From Glandiceps talaboti (taxonomy: Eukaryota > Hemichordata > Enteropneusta > Spengelidae), in the NCBI RefSeq assembly GCF_964340395.1, contig NC_135566.1:769501-833500 (forward strand): DNA of 64,000 nt, read 5' to 3'. Both the position numbers and the translations under genes were made by a program. The notes under the pieces are model-generated. The model saw only the letters and a list, made by a program, of their open reading frames with translations, ran no database searches and was not told where the DNA came from. Below, piece by piece: positions 23,801 to 36,370 of this stretch (the first letter of the stretch is position 1; every line of letters begins with the position of its first letter).

Positions 23801-26403
23801 TTTTTGTCAGCGTTGATATTCAGAAAAATAACACTTGAAAACTCTTCACTGTATGTGTGTTGTTTGTCATAAATGTACATACATGTCATTATCAGACAAA
23901 TAGCTAAGCTAAACATAGAGTTTCCGTTACTTACGTTAGATTCCTTTATCGTATTAATTTTGACAATACATGTTGTGTTTACTTTTAGGTTGCTAACACA
24001 ATGACACTGAATACAGGAGACTCAGTCCGTAATGTTACTAAAGTGTGGCAAAATAATGTCGAGTATATAGCTGATGACGTCACTTCTATGTGTTCAGCTC
24101 CATGCAATGATGTCAACTGTCAAGCAATGAACGACATGTCTTATATACAGGGGGACATAACACTTGGGGGAATGTTTGCTGTTCATTTTGAAGGTGAGAC
24201 TCCCGACAAATGTGGGCCTATCCACCCAACAGGTGTTATACGATTAGAGGCAATGATGTATGCTATAGACAAGATCAATGCCGACAACAATATCCTGCCT
24301 GGTTTAAAGCTTGGTATGATAGGTGGAGATAGCTGTTATTCCGCTAAGCAAATAAAACAGAAGACGATGGCTTTCATTGGAGCAGCTGATTTTAGTAAAG
24401 GTGTTGTCGGTGTACAGACGTCACCGATAGGACAGAGAACACATATCATGGGAACTATTGGTACTACACGTAGTAGCCTAGCCATTGCAATGAATGATGT
24501 TACACGCATCCTCATGGTACCACAGATTGCATACAGCGCCACAAGCCCGTTGCTAAGTGACAAGGAGATGTTTCCTAACTTTTTTCGCACTTCTCCATCC
24601 GATCGTCACCAAGCGAGAGTGATGATACACATTGCCCAAAGTCTTGGATGGAAGTATATTCAAACCATAAACAGTGATAGTGCCTATGGTAATGCCGGTG
24701 TTGAAGCTCTCAGACAATATGCTAGAACTGTAAGTGTAATTTAAGTTCAGCATATAGTAATAATTTATATTTCGTCGTCATTGTCATACCAATCACCATA
24801 TCACGTAATCAATATTAAAGTATGGTCCTTGTGCACATCATTAATAGTATGTTAGTTTTTTATATAGCTCTTTCCTACATTACTCAAAACGCTTTGAAAT
24901 CATTATCAATGGTACAGACCTATAGCGGCACAGGGGCACTTTTATACTTCCTCATCTAGAAAACACGCATTCCATTGCAGCTCTGTAAGTGCAAAGTATA
25001 AGGTAGTCATATAGCAACCTCTAATCGCCATATTTATACAGCTGGGCTGACTAGGACACAAACTACAACCTGCATCCTTCTCAGGTCAGTTACTCTAAAC
25101 CATTCGACCATCACGACCCCACTTGTCATGTAGACTATGATACATGTCATGTATTGCCATTATTGTAGGTTGCTGATCTCTGTATTGCTAGTTCACACGT
25201 GATCAAAGACAGCAGTAACAACGATGAAATGGACTCTCTTATCAACCGACTCCTCTCACGAGCTGAAGCCAGGGGACTGCTCGTGTTTTTGTCGAATACT
25301 GACAGCCGAGCTTTGCTGCAAAAATTCACAGAAGAGGGTCTCCAAGGAAACTTCTCTTTTGTCGCTGCAGATGCTTGGGGTATTAGTAGTGACGTCATTA
25401 ATACGTTAGAATCAGCAGCTGCCGGTAAGTAAACTGGTACGAAGGCTGTCGATATATAGAAAATGGGTTGGTTGTTGGTAGGTTAGTCTACCTGTATAGT
25501 AGATCCGCGAACGGAGCGCAAATTCAAAAAATTCAAAATATCAGTTAGGATTGCGGAATAGCGTACGGATAGCCGTTCACAAGTCTACAGGTAGGCTACA
25601 ATTAGGATAGCAGAATAGTGTAGGGATAGCCGTTCACAAGTCTACAGGTAGGCTACAATTAGGATTGCGGAATAGCGTACGGATAGCCGTTCACAAGTCT
25701 ACAGGTAGGCTGCAATTAGGATAGCAGAATAGTGTAGGGATAGCCGTTCACAAGTCTACAGGTAGGCTACAATTAGGATTGCGGAATAGCGTACGGATAG
25801 CCGTTCACAAGTCTACAGGTAGGCTACAATTAGGATAGCAGAATAGTGTAGGGATAGCCGTTCACAAGTCTACAGGTAGGCTACAATTAGGATAGCAGAA
25901 TAGTGTTGGGATAGCCGTTCACAAGTCTACAGGTAGGCTACAATTAGGATTGCGGAATAGCGTACGGATAGCCGTTCACAAGTCTACAGGTAGGCTACAA
26001 TTAGGATAGCAGAATAGTGTAGGGATAGCCGTTCTCAAGTCTACAGGTAGGCTACAATTAGGATAGCAGAATAGTGTAGGGATAGCCGTTCACAAGTCTA
26101 CAGGTAGGCTACAATTAGGATAGCAGAATAGTGTAGGGATAGCCGTTCACAAGTCTACAGGTAGGCTACAATTAGGATAGCAGAATAGTGTAGGGATAGC
26201 CGTTCTCAAGTCTACAGGTAGGCTGAAGGTAGGTAGGCCATGAATAAGAAACCCACCCTAGCTTTACAGCATACCGTAATTTAACTAACAATTACAACAC
26301 TATATATTGTATGTATGTATGTATGTATGTATGTATGTATGTATGTATGTATGTATGTATGTATGTATGTATGTATGTATGTATGTATGTATGTATGTAT
26401 GTA

Positions 26404-26497
<94 letters not shown>

Positions 26498-29400
26498 CTT
26501 TATTTGTTAAGTTCTTTTGTGTCACTTCTTGTGTACGCGGATAAATAAATATGTGTGTGTGATTAATTAACAAGATGGTCTCTTTCTGTTTCATTGGTGG
26601 ATAATTTGAATGTTGTTAAAAACAAATCCACTGGATTGTGACATCATAAATAGTTGGAAGACTACTAGTTGTATTGATGCAAGTCACCTTTGAAATGTAG
26701 ATGTTTAGTTGACTAATTCCTAAAATTTAAATTTTGTGTAAACTACTTATTATTAAAAATGATATCTCAAGTCAATGATCTCTAGCAGGTACGTACAATG
26801 TAAATAAAACTACTTGGAAGACAAACTAGTTTTATTAAATTGTAGTTGTATCCTCGACAAGAGCTTAACCCTGCATGAATATGATTTTTCCCTACCAGGA
26901 GCCATTGTCATCCTCCCAACTACAAATTCCGATTTATCGAATTTCGCTTCCTACTTATTATCCCGGGAAGTCGACAACAATCCAAGGAATCCGTGGTTCA
27001 GATCATACTGGATGCATAAATTTCAGTGTCAACTGTCGGGAGAATACTCCACCTTTGGTGCAATGTGTCCAGGTAATATATACTATTTCTTCTGGTGTAC
27101 ATAAATATTATATTCCCATAATCCCATTGTGCATCCAGACAGTCGTTCTCTTCATATGAAGTACACATTCTATTTTGGTTTTCCTAATATACATACATGT
27201 ACTAATTATATATCGTATGTGTAACGTCATTTGGAATCATGCAACCTGTGTGAGGTATGACAGGCATCTAAAGGGGGTACACGTTGAGTTTATACGTTTT
27301 GGGGTATATTTTTTGCTACTTATCTCAAAGATACTCGTAGTATTCTGAAAGCATACTATTACTTAAACCATCGCTTGCAATTGACAACTCAAACCTGGAG
27401 TTAAGATATAACTTATAAACGACCCGATGACGTAATTTATTGTACGTGTAAAATGTCCAGGAAATTTTCTTACAATTGCATAAGACAATTGTAATGTCAT
27501 AGACGGCATTTATCGACATTAACATGATTGTACTAAAATAGTTTAATCTAGTTTTTGTGTGTAAGTATTTTCACTGGTATAAACTCTGCTTGTATCACTT
27601 TAAGAAATCATTACAGTGAGTTTCTTGAAACGACAAACTGACGAACTTGGAAATATTCCACATTTTCACAGACGGTCTATCACTTAGCGCTGAGGACGCC
27701 AATGCCGACTATGTAGCCAACACAATAGATGCTGTCAATGCCATGGCTTTAGCAATCGACCAATTACACAAACAGAAATGTCCTGGATCAGCTGATATAT
27801 GTGACAACTTTCTGACGTCATCATCAGAGGAACTTCTTGACAAACTTCGCGCAGTTTCATTTGAGAGTGCAACAGGGCTAGGCAACTTTGAATTTGACGA
27901 ATACGGCGATGGCAAACCTATGTATACTGTGTATAATCTACAGAAGGATACATCGACGTCACTCTACGCATATAACAAGGTACAGTAGCTATCAGACAAT
28001 ATAAAAGTGTATGCCATGACAGATACCATGCTTTTAGAGAGTTCAAGTAAGGTGCCACTGATAAATAATCAATTTTATGAAATGTTGATAAATCAGAAGC
28101 TATTCAAGATACAGCACGTTCTATTAATCAAATTCACTTTTGCTGGACTGGTGAAAACCTCAACCCAAATGCTTTTACCTTACAGTAAATATCAGGTATG
28201 GAAACATAATGTTTGTAAATATGACTTCATGATGCGGATATCGATGTTTATTTTGATAATTTAATGTTGATATAACGAGTGGACTCTTCATTTAAAGAAG
28301 GTTACAAAGTGTGTATAAACTTTAAAGTAGAGATGCTTCTGTAGTTTTGACTGTGAAAGAAACTGAAAGTTCCATTTATCACAAAATTTATAATCATTGG
28401 TGCATGTTGTTTTGATCCAGGTTGGTAGTTGGGAGGACAATACACTTGACATGAATGATGGCGTAGTCATATTGTACGATTCTGATGGTGAACCAATAAA
28501 TCCAACTGACAGTTTCGAATCAGATTGCAAATCCAACGGATCATGCGCGGAATGTGTTAAAAGTGAAATCACCTTTGCGCATATGGATGGTCACATCGAA
28601 ATCCCTGTATTGTTTGGTATCAGTGAACAAGGTGAAAATACACTGCTGTGTGGTGACGTCTTAAATGATCAGGTCATTAACGTTGAGGCCATTTTGTTTG
28701 CATTGGACAAAGTTAACGAGGACGATACGATTCTACCCGGAGTGACGTTGGGGGCGACAATCATCGATACATGCTCAAGCCCCCAGCGTGCAATGTCACA
28801 GACTCTGCTGGCCTTAATCGGTGATTCCAAGTTTGGCAACAATCCGGACAACACAATGGCAATCATTGGTGCAGTGTTAAATGATGTTTCCATGGAAATG
28901 CTGCGAGTAACAGATGCTGTCAAAAAATCGCAGGTATGTATGGGCCACAATTTATATTTAATATAGACATTTTTAAAGATTTGATTCTGAAGCATGTTCT
29001 ATGTAGAGTGAAAAACCGCCAAATGTTGTTTTGAAGAGACGCCCTCTTGCCTTGTCTTGCCTCACTGTGTCTGCCGGTAGACAGTGGTGCAATGTTAGAG
29101 TTACTACAGTATAATACCTTGACAAAAACAGAACACTTTTTTCCTATTTTTCGGTTTGTTTGTTTGTTTGTACATGAAATATTAGATGAGAGAAAACTAA
29201 AACCATCATATACAGATACATTTGAAATGTGTGTTATCATGGAAGTATAACCGTGGGTGATACTTCAATGGTTCTATTTATAACTTTACCTTTTTTTTTG
29301 CCTGTTACAGGTTAGTTTTGGGTCATCGAGTATAGAACTGACTAAAGAGAGATATCCCTACTTTCTGCGTACAGTACCAGTTGATGATAGGCAAGCTGAA

Positions 29401-32400
29401 GTTATGGTCAGCATACTGAAGAAATACGATTGGTATTATGTATCGACAGTCAGGTCAAATACTTCCTATGGCCAGACGGGAATGGAAGATTTCATGACGA
29501 AAGCTAACGATGAGGGCGTCTGCGCTGCTGTACAACTCACTATACCTTCGAATCCAACTCAGAGAGATTATGTTCGTATCATTACAGATCTTATTACCGA
29601 AGGAGACAAAAAAGGTTCCAATGTAGTTGTGCTCTTCACGAGTCAAGAAGACACTCGAAATTTATTGAAATATGCGGAGACGAAAGCTAAGACTTACTCG
29701 AAACAGTCCTATCATTTCACATGGGTTGCACCTGATTCGTGGGGGATAAGCCTTGATGTCGTGGAGGGATATCTGGACCATGCCAAGGGCGCTTTGACGA
29801 TCATTCCTCTGCAACCATCCATGCCTGAGTTTGAAGAGTACATGGAAAGCCTAACACCCATAAGCAATACAAGGAATCCGTGGTTCCGTTCACTCTGGGA
29901 AACCATATTTGATTGTAGGCTTAGACTAGACGAATTCAGCAGCAGAGAAAGTGCCTATTGTACTGGCGATGAGGATCTAAGAGCAGGACACACTTCAGAA
30001 TTACATAGTGCACTTTCTTCATATGCAATAGATGCTGTCTATGCAATTGCAACTGGCTTACACAATCTGCGCCAGAAAAAGTGTCCTGGACGTAATTTAT
30101 GTTCCGAATTTTTCAACTCCGACCCCGAGGATGTCCATCAGGAGATAACGAATGCAAGAGTTTCTCAAAGTGCCACTGGTCGACCATTCTCATTCTTAGA
30201 AGGTGCAGGGGAGGGTGAATACGCAATTATGAATTATGTGCTTGAACAGAAAGATGAAAACACTACATCTGGAAAATATAGAAAGGTAAGTTTCCTTTTC
30301 ACAAGTCTTCCTGCTAGACCCCCTCGGACTATACTGCTCACTGTGAAGGCGACTGAGGGAGCTGGCCCGTGCTTTATTCTTACTTGTTTAGACAAATCTG
30401 TGACGTACGTACTGCCATGGATATGTAAATTAATGAATATGATTATTTGATAGTCAAATTACTTACTATTCTTTAACTCTAGTGTACATATTTTTAAAAG
30501 AGACAGTATGCACGTGGTCGTGTGCATGGTTACATTGACTATCGACCTAATTTATTGCTTGTTATATATAACGGTTACTAATGACAATTTCCACATCCTA
30601 AATAATTCCAAGTAAAAATAAATGATATAGGAAACTATATAGGAAACAAAATAATGATAATTGTAAATCGTGAAAATAAAGGCAATAACACAACACAACA
30701 CAGCACAGCACAGCACAGCACAGCACAACAAAACAAAACAAAACGTAATGCAACACAACTTAGGACAACACAACACAACATAACATGCAAGTTTTTAGAC
30801 CAGTGCAGTGATTAGTTTTCCTTTATACCTTTAGGTTGGAGAATGGCTTCATGGAACACTGACGATGAGTGGAGGAGAGGTACAATTCTTTGACTTCCGT
30901 GGTAGCAACACGTCATCTGTTGATTCTCGTTGTCCATCAGTTTGCCGTGTCTGCTACACGCAAGGCATTCCAAGTGTTGAAGTACCAGAAATGGCACCCT
31001 TGGTATTTAATGGCGATTCAATCTGGGGGATTATCATCATTGCTATCATTGTTCTTATGATAGTATTTTGTTTCGTTATCTTCATCTATTTCTTAGTTGA
31101 ATTTCGTAATCCCGTAGTCAAGGGAGCATCTTCTAGCCTCAGTTATTTCTTACTTCTTGGCATCACGTTACTACTGCTTGAGAACTTTGCTTTCATGTTT
31201 GAACCTACTCGGATCGTATGTGGATGCCGACGATTTGGCCTTGGGTTTTTTCATGTCCTTATTTGGAGTGCCCTTTTTTGCAAAGTCGTTCGCATTTTGC
31301 GCATCTGTGGTACAGGAGAAATCAACAGCAGAGTACCATTTGTCAGTCCTTGGAGTCAAACCTTTCTTTTGTTGGCTCTTCTCTTAGTTGAAGTGATTTT
31401 GGTTGGCGAATGGTTGATCCTTGATCCACCTGCAGTGTGGCATGAAATCGTGGAAACAGGAATATCTCCTCCATTCAAAGTAGTTTTTCATTGCAATTAT
31501 GAGAACAAATGGATGGTGGCATCTCTTATCTACGCATTTCTACTGATACTGCTCACATTTTGGTGTGCTTGTAAGGCCCGCAAGTATTCAGATCTTGTCT
31601 ATGAAGGTGCCTACATTCTCTTTACCACTATCGCATCAATCTTCATCATGGTTGCTTGGTTACTCGTGTACTCACTTGGTGATGAAGAGTACCAAAACCC
31701 TGCAGTATGCATTGGTATTACTTCAAACGCCATTATTATCCTGGCAGCCATCTTCTTGCCAAAGATTACAGCCCTGACATCAACGGAAGAGAGAGCACAG
31801 GATGGACCAGCAACTGGCAATGACATGGGCAAATCATATGTCTACAGTAATCCAGGTAAGGGTAGAATCAAATAGCCATCTTTCTCAAATAAGTTACCAT
31901 TTACACACCAAGTTATGTCAAATTTACAGTAATATTGTTGAATAGAGCACAATGATAGGAGGACTGTGAATAGACAAAATGATCCTTGTAAAAAGTTTGT
32001 AAATAAACAAATTGTTTCACCATGACAGATAGAGAAATGAATCCCTTGGCAATTTCTGCATGTTTTACAACCAATTTGCAATTATCATGACAACATTGTT
32101 TTGCCATCCCCTTTTCTTCTGATATCGTGTTTATCTCATACTTGTCAGAATACACCAAAGAAGATAATAACAACAACTGTTATGATCTCTGCAATATGTA
32201 AATACTACATGTGTAGATATTAGGCATACTGTTTTTAGTTTAATTTTAAATGGACAGTATATGGTTTCTGCTCGAATCTGATGAACCATCATTTTGTCAT
32301 TCAGTTATCACTTTCATGGCATAAAAATACAATACATATATTTTCCTGCATGAATTTATTTTAAAAACAAAATACATTTACCATTTGATCATCTGTAGAA

Positions 32401-33367
32401 ACATACTGTTATTATATTTTATGTTTGCTGGATGGAGTTTAAACTTATTTAATTTGGTACTTCACATATGTAGAATTCTTTGACCAAGATGACTACGTAG
32501 TGGAATCTACAACTTCTATTTAACACCTGATGATATATAATAAGTGGAAGATTTGGTAGGAGAGAAAGATATACTTTCAAATCGTTGACTTGTGTGTGAA
32601 CTGTTTAGTTTGTGTCGCTATAATTTCAGAGGCCATGTGCAATTTGGTAATGTTTTGTGTGAGGCACATTTAAAGTAATGATAAGCACATGTTTGTTGCA
32701 ATACATGTATATGAAACAGTACGTTGGTTTGTTGAGTACTCAAAGACATCAAATTAATTCTTGTTGCGAGCTGTATGTACGATAAAACAATGGCACTACA
32801 CACAGCTCATTGTCTTTTACTATAATCTAAAAAATATGCAAATAGAGGTAACAAGAAAATGAAAAATTTTGATAATTACAAATGTCAATAATATTTGTGA
32901 ATAAATATTAATTGACTTACCGCTAATAAATGTAGATATATATATATAGATTTACACAAGAAAGGAGTGTTTGCATAAAATGGTCAAATGCTATCCTTGT
33001 CCATGAGGCTCATAAATTTGCTGACCAACGTGCTTTTTGTGAACAGGTGTTAAAAGTTATCTGACACTGTAATATTTTAGTTGAAATACATAAACATGGG
33101 TATAATATAATAAATTTGTAAGGATATCATGACAAACTATGCGAAATATGCACCCCTCACACACAGACACAGACATGCACACACACAGCCATGCAAACAC
33201 CCCCCACACACACACACAGACTATGAATAGACTCTTTGTATTCATCAATTTAACATTTAAAATTGTCATATATATCAATGTAACATTTACAGAATTATCA
33301 TCTGACAAAGGTTTCCCTGTTTTTTTTTCCAGATGTAAACAAAGATGACGAAGTCACTGCATTTTAG
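20006..33367 (+). CDS. Class C GPCR, metabotropic glutamate receptor-like, with three tandem Venus-flytrap domains
   Basis: Coding exons: 20006-20276, 20602-20730, 20997-21121, 21783-21987, 22577-23211, 23989-24729, 25169-25424, 26899-27072, 27672-27979, 28421-28933, 29311-30285, 30835-31855, then 32474-32523 or 33333-33367. All junctions are GT-AG and phases agree, giving about 1,800 residues. Order: signal peptide (MMARCLCLLVIIAVF); flytrap 1 (about 27-440); flytrap 2 (about 508-945) with PQIAYSATS, WKYI and RNPWFRSYW; flytrap 3 (about 1006-1440) with YPYFLRTVP, WYYVST, SYGQTG and RNPWFRSLW; a short Cys linker; seven transmembrane segments (about 1507-1750) with FRNPVVKGASSSLSYFLLLG, CRRFGLG, FVSPWSQ, DPP and LPKITAL. 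These stretches match mGluR landmarks. The canonical nine-Cys domain is replaced by short linkers holding three to five Cys. Role inferred: plasma-membrane receptor for an amino-acid-like ligand coupled to G proteins. No stop or polyA signal separates the flytraps. Flytrap 1 is the most diverged, and its exon 3 region is unclear. Confidence 0.85.
20804..20842 (+). repeat. (TCTG)n microsatellite in a receptor intron
   Basis: About nine TCTG units between receptor exons 2 and 3. Confidence 0.93.
20886..20968 (+). other. Unresolved exon of flytrap 1
   Basis: After acceptor TTTCACAG the frame continuing exon 2 reads INFGQVGLINNQNQLTSE, which fits the missing strand before QPVISGP (compare MGTIGTTRSSL in flytrap 2). 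The frame ends in TAG at 20966-20968 and I see no good donor before it that keeps phase. Either a rare donor is used, it is an isoform-ending exon, or it is a decayed exon now skipped; skipping keeps the receptor frame. Confidence 0.4.
21391..21680 (-). mobile_element. Element with terminal inverted repeats, copy 2
   Basis: Left end GCCTTCAGTAATTACAAG plus a G run; right end C run and TGTAATTACTGAAG. The interior, read on the minus strand, has GGTGTCAGACATGGAAAGGAC, shared with 37562-38190 and 10043-10792. At 290 bp it is a shortened copy. It sits in the receptor intron 21122-21782. Confidence 0.65.
25535..26224 (+). repeat. 57-bp minisatellite, about 12 copies of two types
   Basis: The shared part is CCGTTCACAAGTCTACAGG, then TAGGCTACAATTAGGAT. 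Type A continues TGCGGAATAGCGTACGGAT and type B AGCAGAATAGTGTAGGGAT. The order reads A B A B A B B A B B B B. It lies in the receptor intron 25425-26898. Confidence 0.95.
26309..26495 (+). repeat. (ATGT)n(CTGT)n compound microsatellite
   Basis: About 24 ATGT units pass into about 22 CTGT units, in the same receptor intron as the 57-bp array. Cys/Val/Met frames here are artefacts. Confidence 0.97.
30687..30784 (+). repeat. CACAA/CACAG pentanucleotide tract
   Basis: Pentamers CACAA, CACAG and AAAAC in the receptor intron 30286-30834. Confidence 0.92.
32474..32523 (+). CDS. Alternative last coding exon 1 of the receptor
   Basis: After acceptor CATATGTAG, phase fits the exon ending at 31855. 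It encodes EFFDQDDYVVESTTSI then TAA. The end T-S-I fits a class I PDZ-binding motif, as seen on several mGluR tails. AATAAA at 32900 and 32925 could end this form. Confidence 0.6.
33333..33367 (+). CDS. Alternative last coding exon 2 of the receptor
   Basis: A pyrimidine-rich acceptor (TTTTTTTTCCAG) in the right phase joins to 31855 and encodes DVNKDDEVTAF then TAG. The end T-A-F also fits a class I PDZ motif. AATAAA at 34178 and 34281 are possible polyA signals. Intron retention after 31855 would instead give GKGRIK and a stop. Confidence 0.6.
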
Positions 33368-33732
33368 CTGTATAAGTTGTTTACACGTACTAGTGGACAT
33401 TTGTGGCAACACAGGAGAATGACGGGATATCTCTCATCATCTGTACTGTTGGACCCCTTATGATGATAGACACAGTACAAACCTTGACGTCAAACTGAAG
33501 GAACTGAACATTGAATAAGCTTAGTGGAATCGTACATTTGACTATGCATTGACGATCATGTACAGTAGATGGTATATAAGATTTCAATATCAATTGACAT
33601 GTTAGAATTGCTTTTGAAATATTTTGTCTTTTTTGAACAAACTGTAAATACACTTTTGAATGCTGGGAGTGAACAGTATGTACCATGGTATAGCTGGAAC
33701 ATGTTCTAGCACTGATGTGGCAAATTTACCGC

Positions 33733-33868
33733 GGTCTCCTGGAAGTGTACGTGCACTGGACAGTGCCATGGTCTCCTGGAAGTGTGCACTGGACAGTGCC
33801 ATGGTCTCCTGGAAGTGTGTACTGGACAGTGCCATGGTCTCCTGGAAGTGTGTACTGGACAGTGCCAT
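33733..33868 (+). repeat. 33-bp minisatellite, 4 copies
   Basis: The unit includes GGTCTCCTGGAAGTGTGTAC and TGGACAGTGCCAT. As 33 is divisible by three, it gives false frames on both strands. Confidence 0.93.
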
Positions 33869-34177
33869 AAAGAGGCATGTGGTTTTATAGTGATGGCGAT
33901 ACATCTCACATGATACCTTAAAGAGGCCAATTGTTCGATGAGGATGACCAATGGCAGTCGAATTGGCTCTTTTGTTTTTGTCAGAGAAAAACTAAATATT
34001 TTAGTATAACACTAACGCAAGGAGTTGTAAGATTATATCTCAGACCTTTGAGCTTGAGATTGTATTATCTGAAGTGGTATAAAGTCCCTTACTTGATCAA
34101 CAACAAGGCTTTTTGTCAATATTTCAATGTGCAATGTTCCTGACTTTTAAGATAATTTAATATGGTAGAAGGGTTGT

Positions 34178-34183
34178 AATAAA
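34178..34183 (+). terminator. Candidate polyadenylation signal AATAAA, receptor
   Basis: First AATAAA after the distal stop at 33367; another is at 34281-34286. Either would suit the longer transcript form. Confidence 0.4.
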
Positions 34184-35074
34184 TAATATATAGATATAAG
34201 CATACTAGGATTCCAAATAACAGTTTTACTTTCATCTTTAGATTCAAAGTCTAGCAATACTTTTAAGGCAGTACTATCCCAATAAACCGATGAATTATCT
34301 TTTCTACTTTAATTTATTTTGTATATATTTTTGAATATAATTTGACAGAAAATGTATCTATGATGCAATATAGCGTAGCTGTTTTTGACCCACCATAATT
34401 TTGTATCTTTTGCAATTATCGCAACCATTCAGAAAGCGAGATTGTTGTTAGCAGTGCATGTGTGAAATGAGTCTTTATTTAATGTTACAGGTGACTTGGT
34501 ACTATCGAACTACATAGCTATGTCGTTTCATAATCATTCAGAATGGTGTGTACAGTTTAGCTTGAAAACATTAGCTTATCTAAATACATTTAATTGATAC
34601 ACAATTCACACATGCACAATAATGGACACTGTCCCTCTTGAAAACATATATCAAGTGAAATGTTGATGTTATGTTCTGCCTTTTTAATACAGTATTATTT
34701 TTTGCCATACAGTGTCGGCATTATCTGTACCTCCTTCAATTGAAATCACTTTTTATCAAATCAAATAAAAAATTACCTTCTGTTTAGGAACCAAATGTAT
34801 TAAATTCTATAATCATGTGAAAAAATGGGTGGTCTCAGCAAAACTTAACTCAAATGGGTTCCAAAAGTTCTGACTAGCTTTCTCTCTTAACAGAGCATCA
34901 TCTGGTCAGTGTATATATGTGTGTATGTATAGATGACCACTCCTGCCAAAATATGAATGAGTTTTTGTATCAATATAGTTGAAGAATATTTACTAGCGCA
35001 ATATATTATTAAACTGAATTCCCATCAAATTTTTATGGTTAAACAGTATAGTTTCTAAAAACAAGTTATTTTGG

Positions 35075-36370
35075 CTGACAAATCAAAATTGTGAACTACA
35101 GGATGTCTTTAAATATATGGCAAGGTAGAGATATATTTCTGACAAATCAAAATTGTGAACTACAGGATGTCTTTAAATATATGGCAAGGTAGAGATATAT
35201 TTCAGACAAATCAAAATTGTGAACTACAGGATGTCTTTAAATATATGGCAAGGTAGAGATATATTTCTGACAAATCAAAATTGTGAACTACAGGATGTCT
35301 TTAAATATATGGCAAGGTAGAGATATATTTCAGACAAATCAAAATTGTGAACTACAGGATGTCTTTAAATATATAGCAAGGTAGAGATATATTTCAGACA
35401 AATCAAAATTGTGAACTACAGGATGTCTTTAAATATATGGCAAGGTAGAGATATATTTCTGACAAATCAAAATTGTGAACTACAGGATGTCTTTAAATAT
35501 ATGGCAAGGTAGAGATATATTTCAGACAAATCAAAATTGTGAACTACAGGATGTCTTTAAATATATGGCAAGGTAGAGATATATTTCTGACAAATCAAAA
35601 TTGTGAACTACAGGATGTCTTTAAATATATGGCAAGGTAGAGATATATTTCAGACAAATCAAAATTGTGAACTACAGGATGTCTTTAAATATATGGCAAG
35701 GTAGAGATATATTTCTGACAAATCAAAATTGTGAACTACAGGATGTCTTTAAATATATGGCAAGGTAGAGATATATTTCTGATAAATCAAAATTGTGAAC
35801 TACAGGATGTCTTTAAATATATGGCAAGGTAGAGATATATTTCAGACAAATCAAAATTGTGAACTACAGGATGTCTTTAAATATATGGCAAGGTAGAGAT
35901 ATATTTCAGACAAATCAAAATTGTGAACTACAGGATGTCTTTAAATATATGGCAAGGTAGAGATATATTTCTGGGAAAACAAAATTGTGAACTACAGGAT
36001 GTCTTTAAATATATGGCAAGGTAGAGATATATTTCAGACAAATCAAAATTGTGAACTACAGGATGTCTAAATATATGGCAAGGTAGAGATATATTTCTGA
36101 CAAATCAAAATTGTGAACTACAGGATGTCTTTAAATATATGGCAAGGTAGAGATATATTTCTGACAAATCAAAATTGTGAACTACAGGATGTCTTTAAAT
36201 ATATGGCAAGGTAGAGATATATTTCTGACAAATCAAAATTGTGAACTACAGGATGTCTTTAAATATATGGCAAGGTAGAGATATATTTCTGACAAATCAA
36301 AATTGTGAACTACAGGATGTCTTTAAATATATGGCAAGGTAGAGATATATTTCTGACAAATCAAAATTGT
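35075..36370 (+). repeat. 64-bp minisatellite, about 20 copies
   Basis: The unit runs CTGACAAATCAAAATTGTGA, ACTACAGGATGTCTTTAAAT, ATATGGCAAGGTAGAGATAT, ATTT. Copies are nearly identical, differing mainly by CTGAC versus CAGAC at the junction; one copy lacks three bases near 36068 and one has CTGGGAAAA near 35971. Confidence 0.97.

Noticed and set aside
20006-33367. Three separate receptor genes in tandem
   Set aside because: Only the last module has transmembrane segments, only the first has a signal peptide, and all exon phases join without a stop.
35075-36370. CRISPR-like array
   Set aside because: Copies are contiguous 64-bp units with no unique spacers, in a eukaryotic genome; it is a minisatellite.
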